Below, one piece after another: positions 9,601 through 16,294 of a DNA stretch of 64,000 nt. This DNA comes from Hominimerdicola alba (GTDB lineage: Bacteria > Bacillota > Clostridia > Oscillospirales > Ruminococcaceae), in assembly GCF_900112155.1 (NCBI RefSeq), contig NZ_FOKQ01000012.1, positions 1 to 64,000 of the forward strand, read 5' to 3'. Under the pieces are notes generated by a model. The model saw nothing but the letters and a program-made list of their open reading frames with translations, was not told the origin of the DNA and did not search any database. The translations under genes were made by a program, and so were the position numbers. Positions within the stretch are counted from its first letter, which is position 1; each line of letters opens with the position of its first letter.

Positions 9601-12178
9601 CGACATACATCGCTCTGGTGGCACTGATACAGGTGTTTCCAGCAAATGTTACATCCTTTATAGAATAATCTGAACTATCTGAAAATGTTCTATCCAGAAT
9701 TCCAAATAACCCATTATATTTATGGAAATAAATCTTACCATTTCCTTGAGAGGAGTGATCTGAAAGTTCACTATCATTTCTGTATCCAAATGCTTCTCCA
9801 GTTGAAAGATAGATTGTATGATTACCACCATCAAAATGACCTGAATAAACGCATTTTGCAGCAGCAACACTTGCATTATCGGCTGAATCATTATCTCTTG
9901 TTAAACCTGTTAATCCCGTCCCAGAAAGGGTAATATCAGCCGTCAAAGAAATATTTGCATTCTTAATTACGCTGTAACTTGAACTTCCGGAAGCAAAACT
10001 GATTGCAGGCGCACTACTTGCGTCAATCGTAAAACAAAGTGCTGCCTTTGCAAAGTCCGTCAACGAGCCCAAGGAAGTATCTGAAATACTTGTCTCAGAA
10101 TCCGTTGTAACTGTATGCGCTCCTATGGTTATGGTATGTGCTGTTTCATCGACAGTAAGAACTGCATTTCCACCTGTCTCAATCAGCTCTGTTTTAAGAG
10201 TATGTCCTGTTCCTTCATCAGTAGATGCAGTTCCTCCATTAAAACGAATAACCTCTCCCCATGCACCTATATCATCAACAGAACAAGTAGTCATCCTGTT
10301 ATAACGCCATCCGGATTCCGCAAAAACAACCGAATCATCACGGAAACCTACCAACTGACCACTATAGTTTGAATTATTGGAAACACTACCAGTTAATGTT
10401 GAAGTCCCTGAAAGTCTCAACACACCATCTGTAATAGAGCCTATCAATCCGCCGCCTTTAAAACTACTGCCATTTGCAGTTGAAACATTATTAGTGTCAA
10501 TAAAACTATTATTTGCCTGGCCAACAAGTCCGCCATAATTTCTCGAGCTGCTGTTGTCTTTATCATTTCCAGCTGTAACTGTAAACTCAGTTCCCGAAAA
10601 TAACACATATGCACTGCTATTTGAACCGGCAGCTGTTGAATCAATTAATCCTATACCTCCGCCATAAAAATTATAATAAATACTTGCACCGATAGACGAT
10701 GTCACAGACACATTCTGTATTACAAGAGTATCCGCTAGATTGTATGCCTGATACAAACCGATTAATCCACCATAATTGTTACAAGCACTTGTTGTATGGT
10801 TTGCGGTAATAGTATTTACTTTATTCTGTGAATCAGTTATTGTAATAACACCGCCTGCGGCATCAGCGTCATTGACAACTGTCTTATTTTCAAGCACACC
10901 AAATAAACCGCCTACATTTCCGGCTCCTTCAACACGGGCAGATGAAGTATCGTATAGTAATACATCGAATGTACTTGTTCCAGAAGAAAGCAGAGGTCTG
11001 TAGTAGCCTGCTACTCCACCGGAACCAGCAACACCGGTAATAACATTACCAATTTGATATTTGCTATTATTCTCCGAATCTGTATAATTAAAGACACTGC
11101 TATCAAGTACTATAGTTCCGCCATCACATTTTCCGACAATACCACCTGCATAGTTACCGCTTCCGCCCGCAGTAACATAAGCATTTATCTTATTCATGTT
11201 ACATTGCATCGTGAGAACCGAGTTTTCACGCATTACACCAACTACACCACCGGCATTACCCGAAGATGTAGTAATAGTATAATCATTATTTGTACCACCA
11301 GCGGTTTTTACGGTAAGTTTAGATCCTTTATCCATGACATGGCAGATATAACCAATATCTGTATTTCCATTAATATTAGCATTTGGAAAATCTATACCAG
11401 TTCCGCTCTGCTTGACATTATCTTCAACATTTATAATGAGTTGCGCATCTTCATCCATCTGTCCAATTATTCCGGCAGTAGTGTATGCATGGGTATTCTC
11501 ACCTGGATCGTTCGGTATATATATGCTCTTTTTCACGCTCCACTCATGAACAGAATCATTTTCCCAATCATGTTCTGAATCGTGAACAACGTGATTCGCA
11601 AGAACAGGTTTCATGGTATCATTTGTGGTTACCATGATTTCCATAGTCGTTGACGTTAAATCTTCTGTAGAAATAATGGAAGCCGAATCGCAGACATAAT
11701 CAAAGAACGGATCATCCAGTCTGAAAATGTTTAAAGAAGATGATGTTGCTATTTTAAGGGTACCTTTAAATGGATTCGACGATGTTCCAAGTGGTATATA
11801 ACCGGTCATAAGTGCTGTCGAATTACCTGATCCGAATGCGATAGAAATCGTATCTCCAGAATGATCAATCGTTGTATTATCATCAGGATCATACGCAGCA
11901 TAAACCTGCGAAAATGTTACTAAATCTGCAGGAGAACCTATTGTAACCGTATGCGTGGTCGAATCATAAATAATATCGCTTTCCGAAGCAGCCATAACCT
12001 TCATAGAGATATCTATATGAAATATATCCGAAAGAAGTTGCATCGGCATAAGATTAACAACCATAGCAAAGACAATAGCAAAACTAATTACTCTTTTAAA
12101 GTATGAGTATCTTCTGCCCACTTTGTGTATTTTTATATGATCCGATTTAGGATGTTTTTTATTCTTGTTTTGAATCAT
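674..12178 (-). CDS. Giant exported repeat protein (3834 aa), GLUG-like beta-helix
   Basis: This is by far the longest gene here. The N-terminus is strongly basic with one hydrophobic segment (about residues 30-50, FAIVFAMVVNLMP) ending near VMAASE, which fits a signal peptide. The body carries dozens of spaced GG[LI][IV]G motifs (for example GGIVGK, GGLIGL, GGVVGI), typical of GLUG-type repeats in large secreted adhesins that fold as right-handed beta-helices. It is very rich in Ser, Thr, Asn and Tyr. The last 900 residues lack these motifs and look like stacked beta domains. There is no LPXTG, dockerin or S-layer motif, so the attachment mode is unknown. The start is the ATG at 12176-12178, behind GGAGAG; an in-frame start 9 bases upstream is less well spaced. 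It is last in a four-gene operon of exported proteins. A role as adhesin or outer part of a surface structure is inference. Confidence 0.85.
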   Translation of the reverse strand: MIQNKNKKHPKSDHIKIHKVGRRYSYFKRVISFAIVFAMVVNLMPMQLLSDIFHIDISMKVMAASESDIIYDSTTHTVTIGSPADLVTFSQVYAAYDPDDNTTIDHSGDTISIAFGSGNSTALMTGYIPLGTSSNPFKGTLKIATSSSLNIFRLDDPFFDYVCDSASIISTEDLTSTTMEIMVTTNDTMKPVLANHVVHDSEHDWENDSVHEWSVKKSIYIPNDPGENTHAYTTAGIIGQMDEDAQLIINVEDNVKQSGTGIDFPNANINGNTDIGYICHVMDKGSKLTVKTAGGTNNDYTITTSSGNAGGVVGVMRENSVLTMQCNMNKINAYVTAGGSGNYAGGIVGKCDGGTIVLDSSVFNYTDSENNSKYQIGNVITGVAGSGGVAGYYRPLLSSGTSTFDVLLYDTSSARVEGAGNVGGLFGVLENKTVVNDADAAGGVITITDSQNKVNTITANHTTSACNNYGGLIGLYQAYNLADTLVIQNVSVTSSIGASIYYNFYGGGIGLIDSTAAGSNSSAYVLFSGTEFTVTAGNDKDNSSSRNYGGLVGQANNSFIDTNNVSTANGSSFKGGGLIGSITDGVLRLSGTSTLTGSVSNNSNYSGQLVGFRDDSVVFAESGWRYNRMTTCSVDDIGAWGEVIRFNGGTASTDEGTGHTLKTELIETGGNAVLTVDETAHTITIGAHTVTTDSETSISDTSLGSLTDFAKAALCFTIDASSAPAISFASGSSSYSVIKNANISLTADITLSGTGLTGLTRDNDSADNASVAAAKCVYSGHFDGGNHTIYLSTGEAFGYRNDSELSDHSSQGNGKIYFHKYNGLFGILDRTFSDSSDYSIKDVTFAGNTCISATRAMYVGSAAGRVTNDFKTSNVHSSTVFNYGGSSVLYLGRLVGDCSSSINSINISGTSSSELSVFSGNVTGNNSNSDSCIGGVIGIISHASNETESWYFSNVKSMGEIKNTNGNIRQQLGGLVAVIKSYSWLGTTDSENAVFNSRTLTLNGVVTDGLIIQGKLKNTEKDHAVVSMGGLLGYSWLNTDVVFADVDVNNSSKVSLISTNSNKGDFAGLVYAATGKWTVTDLDINSIVIETTNGSGNAGSARSFGMLVNKGFNGDPASTGSSAIYMLLPSTSSYSITSCTFNNMPTPGTNFDFDELVTYSAYYRNEYNENGLPTGDHIPYPEGDEDNLYILQNGCGVISIRTSTASGLVMNDSSASNSYAAQTSLGVYPNPYSRYYYNLDLITSNDASDLTTPQKKLMSWALSVYAHRSIKTNFTSTFTDGNIENLAYDMTGYSWYPVDIDTSGDKTNGGFYTSSVSESVTTYTWHSVNNTKVNGTFTFANKEFELSEKAKYDANISSECDRTSLYYSSLFPHTQHYLLHEGLFRNVKNTLRVGAVTLNGNIGAVVVSDNTASICGALVCGKVEGKDADHLAKVDMTSGSISLNGISVHNLSVATGTYGTVSSAYAPLLINKSGKNTSLTISNVSNTTAYNSGSTTLYAATSLIGDVGYSTADDVNINFSKIKLDARDSSAVISDTDLSGSTGNFNSMYKTYHALFTKATLLHSFSYASGSGVYNYSWAADWDANNDGNADTTHNGNVTYGLELWDGSDSASSITNSSSGRTQYIGQEHCYSGSSTYTSPKASDATSPYNFAGFLPYVYTAYDEDESYYQIEVNHAVIVLDGCGTYNDPYVLATGTKLMTVANWINGGSFAGTQEICVPNGLKNSNYRNTLWCNNDHVVFTSDGTTFKDSSNNEITFDDMRKYLAGAYYIIDADSETETNPETELKTVDSITIESGFKGFGNTTTAANRFRGVIDGNGKTIINETGYPLIYYSNGSVVRDVTINVTGDVTLYGNNNSFETPVSISSSSTTSGTKVTTTVTSSGGNEAYGAVIGRIMGGDNIIDGVQLVLGSSSDKININIRGNSYKDEVNTSNSSISVKTYGNYAQLVPVGGYVGVVVNGGLVFRNMSRSNTYNETLFSNVNFRAVANSAVDTSPMSDSNNEWLYVNPIVGRVIGGYVINESTDNKYRPYEDGTRTFTGGTTNETDTWSDGAVTLKNGTKHYSIADVDSTSAGGKLGVTSGRAITVPDGQSLFMLSLITNGGMGIKSAIHNKGTDAPGNVTLGTKTGYYDGFYTVRSASYSDVGCGKSTSSSSYPDFLTYAAKDNYYDSFSATYGGFTANYYKNYRYNPYIIRKYTQETTDVIKYKNASNVQNTVVNGEGGDPVYYAGIIANGTNNSSITLSASNSTYVLPDGFKGINRILRNGITTTSVNTSAILYVNSFNGNGNTISQNTSYVYYQKANSEFDTYYNPYNNQDSNGLGLFNCYASSANATITNLKLKGIVKCRLIQSSKSDGGEVENTKDNVFDKGFVCSVGSLYGTNYVGGKTYTINSVALNNVDVFSPKYAGGLIGNNAVNLTLNIQNNALAGGAGYDSSQIRVHSGVIAGGLLGRTGNNPITFSLDYNDKYFSITEIVSDCQGGITTDYFNFGVGGLIGVLRATGTQSAQCTINNIKIGSDDSSLTTLSYVTSDKANLYAGGMIGIINRAWMKMDDCDVFNLQVESPLASGGLIGHWATSGGQPSGGNNWTRNANITNDRQSEISNVSISCTIDGLTPYIRSTGTTVYSSAGGFLASGKEDLFDTYFVNCSIKGYSISGNVAAGGVVGIWGDTSTKGASNFDQHILILDNVEVSDCSITSNGSDITNIDSKGTTIGTILEGNAGGLVGKLSNGTTDQTSRDASGGSSQNGETLGNYYIYGYNILTKNIDLTGNNMGGIVGTNANSKHNCIMIAGFSRQDSRNVPNITEAMIGRSFDCSAYTFSTTETASGGTYITPATNNYYGTKLIYNSSTETNDKFAGYVVCADYEGLSLENSTRKTTWSDFAESNTHNVTIGSPYVTSSGFTIVDNGSHYLTGDGVDYYTHEGEDAPIIDYSHSAIGHILGDVVNYSISGDTVTATPLTAEPKRYAFAYSQIESLSSGSTGTLIKKLYTNNKYSSYNTELSTFAGPTNDFPVLVVDDVHAANTTELINNYIRYLTNTDFNYARNSLGNTENAEMNTASEVYRIVIGTCVWDDENGVFNYFATDPNLLQSSGQFKMKSGSYDNGGSVGQFTLVDVQYMDPGDTTHTNVAFHLYIPVVVEKIMRYDFRATFLTGTSYVKQPYFNEWNDATGGNSLIENIGNPVTLEMHYTYKKTISEWNDMVNSGESFLYTYSKKMQVIDATGRGLPSGTRMVLVDPNVGNRFYYGTTSVYQSGTSNYLNLNLFHVNKDGTGDAFTSVYMNDFFDVSVSDAGGTGKYDIVTLAEGVDATVANYKSAGAVIRNGDVYYKYKENGDGAYNISIAYKDGVWDSDTESANYGYLGEDYYISFFTPVSDNNFYHLEFFDPGTFNYSAYPSVVDTNYHSHLLTGKIFTNDFSITETNTTTKMSLASESLNDTISAQLTANVGIESSIRTTIYTYLGFDSVKVYQSFLLSLNMQNSASDQIRGIQVRPKVSFGTEGFKINNGEDISDSVNVIVGSNFIEFRDGVDLSPYLQATCNTSNAAYGQNVVIQTTVNLKYDNKDDMEDQFPLRDTSEENNHSSVIGTKMLGSSNLSSSATSAAYSKTVDEKWGSRGLLYFITTSSKAKLTLNSDDSGNQNGEYYQLGINARDMDSIDSANGYVPMKMRAFYDVSDVGEADNARGMKLIVTIRRKDDYTDTGVLTINEYVTDLVIGDKYFDTFEPENEGDVYSSTVTTASSPSATSYVYVIQNPSSTMKYVADDGKTYYEIPLTLSVFTGTGSLFEGDSSPASKYYSNYMIDLKAELYYDTDCENYIEGTTDNDHVIWTNAKILTEVIDPD

Positions 12179-12206
12179 ATATATCACTCTCCAACAATTA
12201 GTTCAC

Positions 12207-13292
12207 TTACTCTCCTGAAACCGACGTTGCAGAAAAATCAACATAACTGTTAACAACGTCCCAATAATCAGTATATGTTGCCTCAGGTGCACTCATCGTA
12301 TTATTCAAAGAATTCTCAAGAGCAGTTGTCATATACAACTGAAAATCATATCTGCTTTTTCCGGGCGTAACTAAGACACCTAAAGAATTATAAGTATCAC
12401 TTGAATTTGCAGTAATTGTGATTGTTTTCCAGTTTGTTGTAACTCCACCCTCAGTTCTGGTAGAATTGGTTGCGGTAAAGCTATAATCATCAAGATTAAA
12501 TTCATTTACCTGAAGGTAATCCGTACACCATGAAAATGTAATACTGGATTCACCGCTTCCAGAAATCACATAATTAAAACTATCATAATCCGTTCTAGAA
12601 GTGTCCTCATTAAAGCGGCCTTCCCAAACCCTTGACAGTGTTTCCTCCTGAACAGTCACTCCAAATATAGCACTGATAGTACTAAGTTTTTCTGTATCTG
12701 ATGGAATTGCTGATACTTTTACATATATTCCCGGAGAATCAGTTAAAAAAGCTGTTGGAAAACTTAGAACATACCCATGTTCCGTAGGTTCGTATACTCC
12801 ACTTGCATTTGGAGCAAACAGACGGTCATCCTGAACCAAAAGATAATACCCATCATCTTCGTCATAGGTTGAAAAATAAGTATAGTTTGTTCCACCATCG
12901 CTACTTATTCCTATCTGGTAACTTCCAAGAGCACCATTTTCAAGTAATTCTCCTCTAATATTCACAAGTTGTGCAACCAAATCATATGTTAGCGGCCCCT
13001 TATATGTCTTCTGAGTGTTTGCACGATTATAATTCCATATTTTAATATCTATAGGACAATTCCCCTCCGTTCCTGCCGGAAAAGGTATGTTGCTAAGCAG
13101 CGGTGAACCTGTAGCAAGATAATTTGAATCAAACGGTTGTCCCGCACCTGCAACATTTGCAGCAACCCTTTTTGCTCTGTTGCTATGTGCCATATATTCA
13201 GCAAAAGTAACAACTGAAGCTATTCCAAGAATCGCGACAACTATCCATATGGGTATTAAATGCTTTTTTATAAACTTTGTCACCCTTTTCAC
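12207..13292 (-). CDS. Membrane-tethered or secreted protein of the SipW/TasA-like locus
   Basis: 361 residues. A basic start is followed by one hydrophobic segment (about residues 13-30, IPIWIVVAILGIASVVTF) ending in AEYMAHSNRAKR, which resembles the signal region of SipW-processed proteins. The rest is predicted extracellular and beta-rich. It contains a DEDDGYYLLVQDDRLF segment and no catalytic motif that I recognise. I chose the GTG at 13290-13292 because GGAGG lies 8 bases before it; an upstream ATG has no such site. It lies 28 bases before the giant gene and 36 bases after the gene at 13329-14288, so co-transcription is likely. Minor subunit, anchor or chaperone of the proposed surface fibre are all possible; none is shown. 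Confidence 0.8.
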   Translation of the reverse strand: MKRVTKFIKKHLIPIWIVVAILGIASVVTFAEYMAHSNRAKRVAANVAGAGQPFDSNYLATGSPLLSNIPFPAGTEGNCPIDIKIWNYNRANTQKTYKGPLTYDLVAQLVNIRGELLENGALGSYQIGISSDGGTNYTYFSTYDEDDGYYLLVQDDRLFAPNASGVYEPTEHGYVLSFPTAFLTDSPGIYVKVSAIPSDTEKLSTISAIFGVTVQEETLSRVWEGRFNEDTSRTDYDSFNYVISGSGESSITFSWCTDYLQVNEFNLDDYSFTATNSTRTEGGVTTNWKTITITANSSDTYNSLGVLVTPGKSRYDFQLYMTTALENSLNNTMSAPEATYTDYWDVVNSYVDFSATSVSGE

Positions 13293-13328
13293 TGGAAAAG
13301 CCTCCTTCCATAAAAATCTCATTATCTC

Positions 13329-14288
13329 TTAATCCGGTTCAGCCATTATGTATATAATATCAGTATCTTTATATGTCGTAGTTGCCGTTGATGGATCCCA
13401 TGACACCCTCAGAATATATTGATGATAAAAAGGTGATCTGGAACTTGCATAACCACCGGATATTTTATTCGCCTGCCAATACAATGGTTCAGAATGTCTT
13501 TCAACATAATTATACTCATATGTATCAGAATGAAATGTATTATTCGCAAGCCCCGCATTTTCACCCGTTGTCTGCATATTGAGATAATGGCCATTATACT
13601 TAACAGTAACTGTATCTTCTTGACTCGTAATTGTGTAAGAAGACTTTGTGATTGGATTTGTCGTTGCATCCGCCGCATTCAAACACATAGGAACATTGTT
13701 ATTATCTTTTCTTATGCTATAGTAAAGAATGTCACCAGCCTCTAAGCCTTCAAACACAGGATTATCTGTAATATCCCTTATTTCATCAGCAGGATAGTCC
13801 TCAGTCACAGTATATGTAATGTAATCACGCCCCAGTATACCTCCAGGAGTCGTATCCGACACTGTTGCCTCGTATATTGTGTAAGTAAATGGATTATTCT
13901 CTGTATGCGCTAATTGCAATGTATATGATGTAACGTAAGCCCCGGCCACACAAAATACATAATCTTGATAGGTTGCTTGTATTTCGGAACCATTAGCTCC
14001 TTTCCATGTTCCCATTACATCTATGCCACCTATATCAAAATATATAGGATTTTCCTTATGACCAGCTGTAATAAACAATGAATTAGGAGAACTTATCTTC
14101 TCATATCTTTGCAATTGCCTTTGCATGCGAAACCAACTATATGTTGGATAAGCAGTTATTAAGCATATGGTAAGCAAGACAGCAATGATAATCTGAATCT
14201 TTTTACTTTTATTAAAAGATTTAAGAAATCCACCAAATGACAGTTTGAAGTTTAGTTTTTTCTCTTTGTCATCTATATTCTTATTCAC
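13329..14288 (-). CDS. Exported protein with TYSWF signal-anchor motif
   Basis: 319 residues. The cytoplasmic start is Lys-rich, then comes a hydrophobic segment (about residues 33-52, IQIIIAVLLTICLITAYPTY) ending in TYSWFRMQR. This matches the YAWF-type junction of the TasA-like protein at 16295-17299. The remaining 260 residues look like a beta-sandwich with many Tyr and Thr. No enzyme motif is seen. The GTG at 14286-14288 is preferred as start because AGGAGG lies 8 bases upstream. The gene sits between two similar exported proteins in the operon and ends 36 bases before the next. It is likely a substrate of the SipW-type peptidases encoded divergently; a structural role is inference. Confidence 0.8.
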   Translation of the reverse strand: MNKNIDDKEKKLNFKLSFGGFLKSFNKSKKIQIIIAVLLTICLITAYPTYSWFRMQRQLQRYEKISSPNSLFITAGHKENPIYFDIGGIDVMGTWKGANGSEIQATYQDYVFCVAGAYVTSYTLQLAHTENNPFTYTIYEATVSDTTPGGILGRDYITYTVTEDYPADEIRDITDNPVFEGLEAGDILYYSIRKDNNNVPMCLNAADATTNPITKSSYTITSQEDTVTVKYNGHYLNMQTTGENAGLANNTFHSDTYEYNYVERHSEPLYWQANKISGGYASSRSPFYHQYILRVSWDPSTATTTYKDTDIIYIMAEPD

Positions 14289-14320
14289 TGCCGTCACCTC
14301 CTTCCATAATTACCAATTCA

Positions 14321-15505
14321 CTACTCAGCTGTCAAGGTCAGAAGAAAATACTGTATATCAGTTCCAATATCCTGGTCAGCCAAGTTATATGCCATACTTA
14401 AGTCTTCCAAATTTGTCGCTGCAGAAGAAGCATTAAATGAATATACTGTTTCTTCTTCCACAACATCGGAATCAGCCATCAGATTAATTAAATCTGTGTC
14501 AGACTTGAGAATGTCCGCTCTATTGTTAATAATATAATTCCTAAGCGAAGCTACTGTTGAAGCATCTTCCGTTGTAGCCCCAGATGATGAATTTGCCACA
14601 TTATTACTTGCAGCAATACAAGTCAACTGAGCATATGTATTAGGCCAAATCCAGTAGATTGTAACCGGCACAAGTCTATCTATAACGCAATTCTCGATTT
14701 CAATTTCATATTCACCATTTTCAATAAGAGATCTGTAGTAATACGGAGCTAATGCTCCTTCATGATCTCCGGTCCAATCCTTAAAGAACAAAATATGGTT
14801 ATTTAGGTATTCAACGGATTGGTAGTGCGAATCCCCTGATGATATTTTGCTTAAGTTAGATGCTCTAAAAGTATTATTCTCATTTCGAGAAACACTTGCG
14901 GAATATCCTTCCAACTCGAGTTTAATCTTAACCTTTAAGGTCCCTGTCTGTTTAGGAACGATATAAAAAGTAAGCTTTCCCGAAGAATTCGGACCTAATC
15001 CATTAGACTCTTCTGGAGAACTCAACCTCCACTTTATAGCTTCCTTACTTCCGCCAGTTGAATAAAAACTGCCTGATGAAGTAGTTCCACTGTTGATATC
15101 AGTGATATAGGTATATGTTCCAAGCGTTCCATCTTCGACATTCACCGCACCAGCCATGTTGTTTATTTCTGTTCCGGAATCATATGTTGCAGTCTCTCCT
15201 GTTCCGGACTGAACGTAGCTCTTGGGACCAACATTATCCCCTGTTACTGCGAGTTCAAACGGCATCCCGGCAGTCTTTACCCCCATCCCCGATGTACTCG
15301 TTTCCCTATTCATGCTGAACCACGCTATAGTCATAAATATTAAAACCATCGCACTAAAAAACAATGCTGTGCCTAGTTTAATCAGCTTTGTCTTTTTTGA
15401 CTGCCGCTTTTTTTCGGCGGCGACAATATCAACAGCGATAAGTGAAGCAGACTCATCTGCACTCGCACTCAACATTTTCTTTACATCAAAACTGTTGTTT
15501 TCCAT
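14321..15505 (-). CDS. TasA/SipW-substrate-like exported protein
   Basis: 394 residues. A long basic N-terminus (about 45 residues) precedes a hydrophobic segment LGTALFFSAMVLIFMTIAWF. It ends in AWFSMNR and then GMGVKT, closely parallel to AWFTMNK and GMEVKT in the protein at 16295-17299. This is the signature of SipW-cognate signal peptides. The extracellular part is beta-rich, with a PVTIYWIWPNTYA strand late in the protein that may correspond to the WLEG strand of the TasA-like proteins. The ATG at 15503-15505 has GGAGG 8 bases upstream. It is the first gene of the leftward operon, behind a consensus promoter. Likely a subunit or base protein of the surface structure. Confidence 0.82.
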   Translation of the reverse strand: MENNSFDVKKMLSASADESASLIAVDIVAAEKKRQSKKTKLIKLGTALFFSAMVLIFMTIAWFSMNRETSTSGMGVKTAGMPFELAVTGDNVGPKSYVQSGTGETATYDSGTEINNMAGAVNVEDGTLGTYTYITDINSGTTSSGSFYSTGGSKEAIKWRLSSPEESNGLGPNSSGKLTFYIVPKQTGTLKVKIKLELEGYSASVSRNENNTFRASNLSKISSGDSHYQSVEYLNNHILFFKDWTGDHEGALAPYYYRSLIENGEYEIEIENCVIDRLVPVTIYWIWPNTYAQLTCIAASNNVANSSSGATTEDASTVASLRNYIINNRADILKSDTDLINLMADSDVVEEETVYSFNASSAATNLEDLSMAYNLADQDIGTDIQYFLLTLTAE

Positions 15506-15647
15506 CTGCTTCACCTCCATGCTGTTTATTTGCTTATTTTACGCAGATTTCAAGGCATTGTACAAATGTGTTTTTCAGATAGATCGCGGAACATATGTAC
15601 TTTAGTAATAGTATATAAAATAAAAGTTCATATATCTTCTCGATTAT

Positions 15648-15676
15648 ATTATATCACACCGCCCAGTTAATGTCAA
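15648..15676 (-). promoter_or_regulatory. Sigma-A promoter of the four-gene surface operon
   Basis: Read leftward: TTGACA (15676-15671), 17 bases, TATAAT (15653-15648). Both hexamers are consensus. It lies about 140 bases before the start at 15505, so the four-gene operon can be expressed separately from the TasA-like gene upstream. Confidence 0.8.
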
Positions 15677-16294
15677 TTGTTTTAGGCTCGATTTCCGTTA
15701 ATAAATTAGAAAGATAAATAAATATTTAATCAAAAAGATCTTCGAGGATCTCTTGCAGACAAAGAGCAGCAAGATGCATTAATACTGCGCATTATCTGGT
15801 GATATCAGCCGCGTGAAATTTACTGTATTTGGCCATTACTATGAGTAAAATCAATTGTTAATAAAGTCACAAAAAGCAAGAAAACTGTGCGAGGTAGTAT
15901 TTTTAACTTAACATTCAATTAATATTTTTTCGATAGTAAAGTTGCTGAATCAAAACTGTGCTGTTCTTCGCGAGAACTTGCTGTTGATGATAGTGTTATG
16001 CGCGGCGATTATCTCGTCAGCGGAGAAATTGGGCGGGTGGATAGGGCACGGCGGAGGCAGAACGCTGAGCGTGACCCTTGCCGCAAAAATAAAAAACTCC
16101 CATTTTGTGCTGTGCCGGTGCCGAACCCTTGTAACAGCGGGTATTGCAAAGGCGCAGACAAAAAGTATCCCCCACCTGGGTGGGGTGGGGGGAAAGGAGT
16201 TTAGAGAGGGGTTTAATTTATTTAAGGGGTTATTTTTTCTATTTTTATGGGGTTGGGGAATGTGGTTGGTTAGTTGTTAATTTCTTAGGTTTGA
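15677..16294. other. Intergenic stretch with an embedded GC-rich segment
   Basis: Over 600 bases separate the TasA-like gene from the next promoter. AT-rich flanks surround a markedly GC-richer block at about 15990-16200, which includes the self-complementary CCCCACC/GGTGGGG at 16170-16185. A small hairpin (AGATC/GATCT, about 15736-15751) followed leftward by TTTTTG could end the TasA-like transcript. Open frames in the block (for example 15942-16280, rightward) have no convincing ribosome binding site or domain. I see no gene. It could be a dispersed repeat, a gene remnant or a long 3' untranslated region. Confidence 0.5.

Noticed and set aside
11054-11578. Antisense 174-residue frame over the giant gene
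   Set aside because: Shadow of the Asn/Thr/Ile-rich repeats; no start signals.
15942-16280. Rightward open frame of 112 residues in the GC-rich spacer
   Set aside because: No ribosome site, no domain, and biased composition; kept only as a compositional anomaly.
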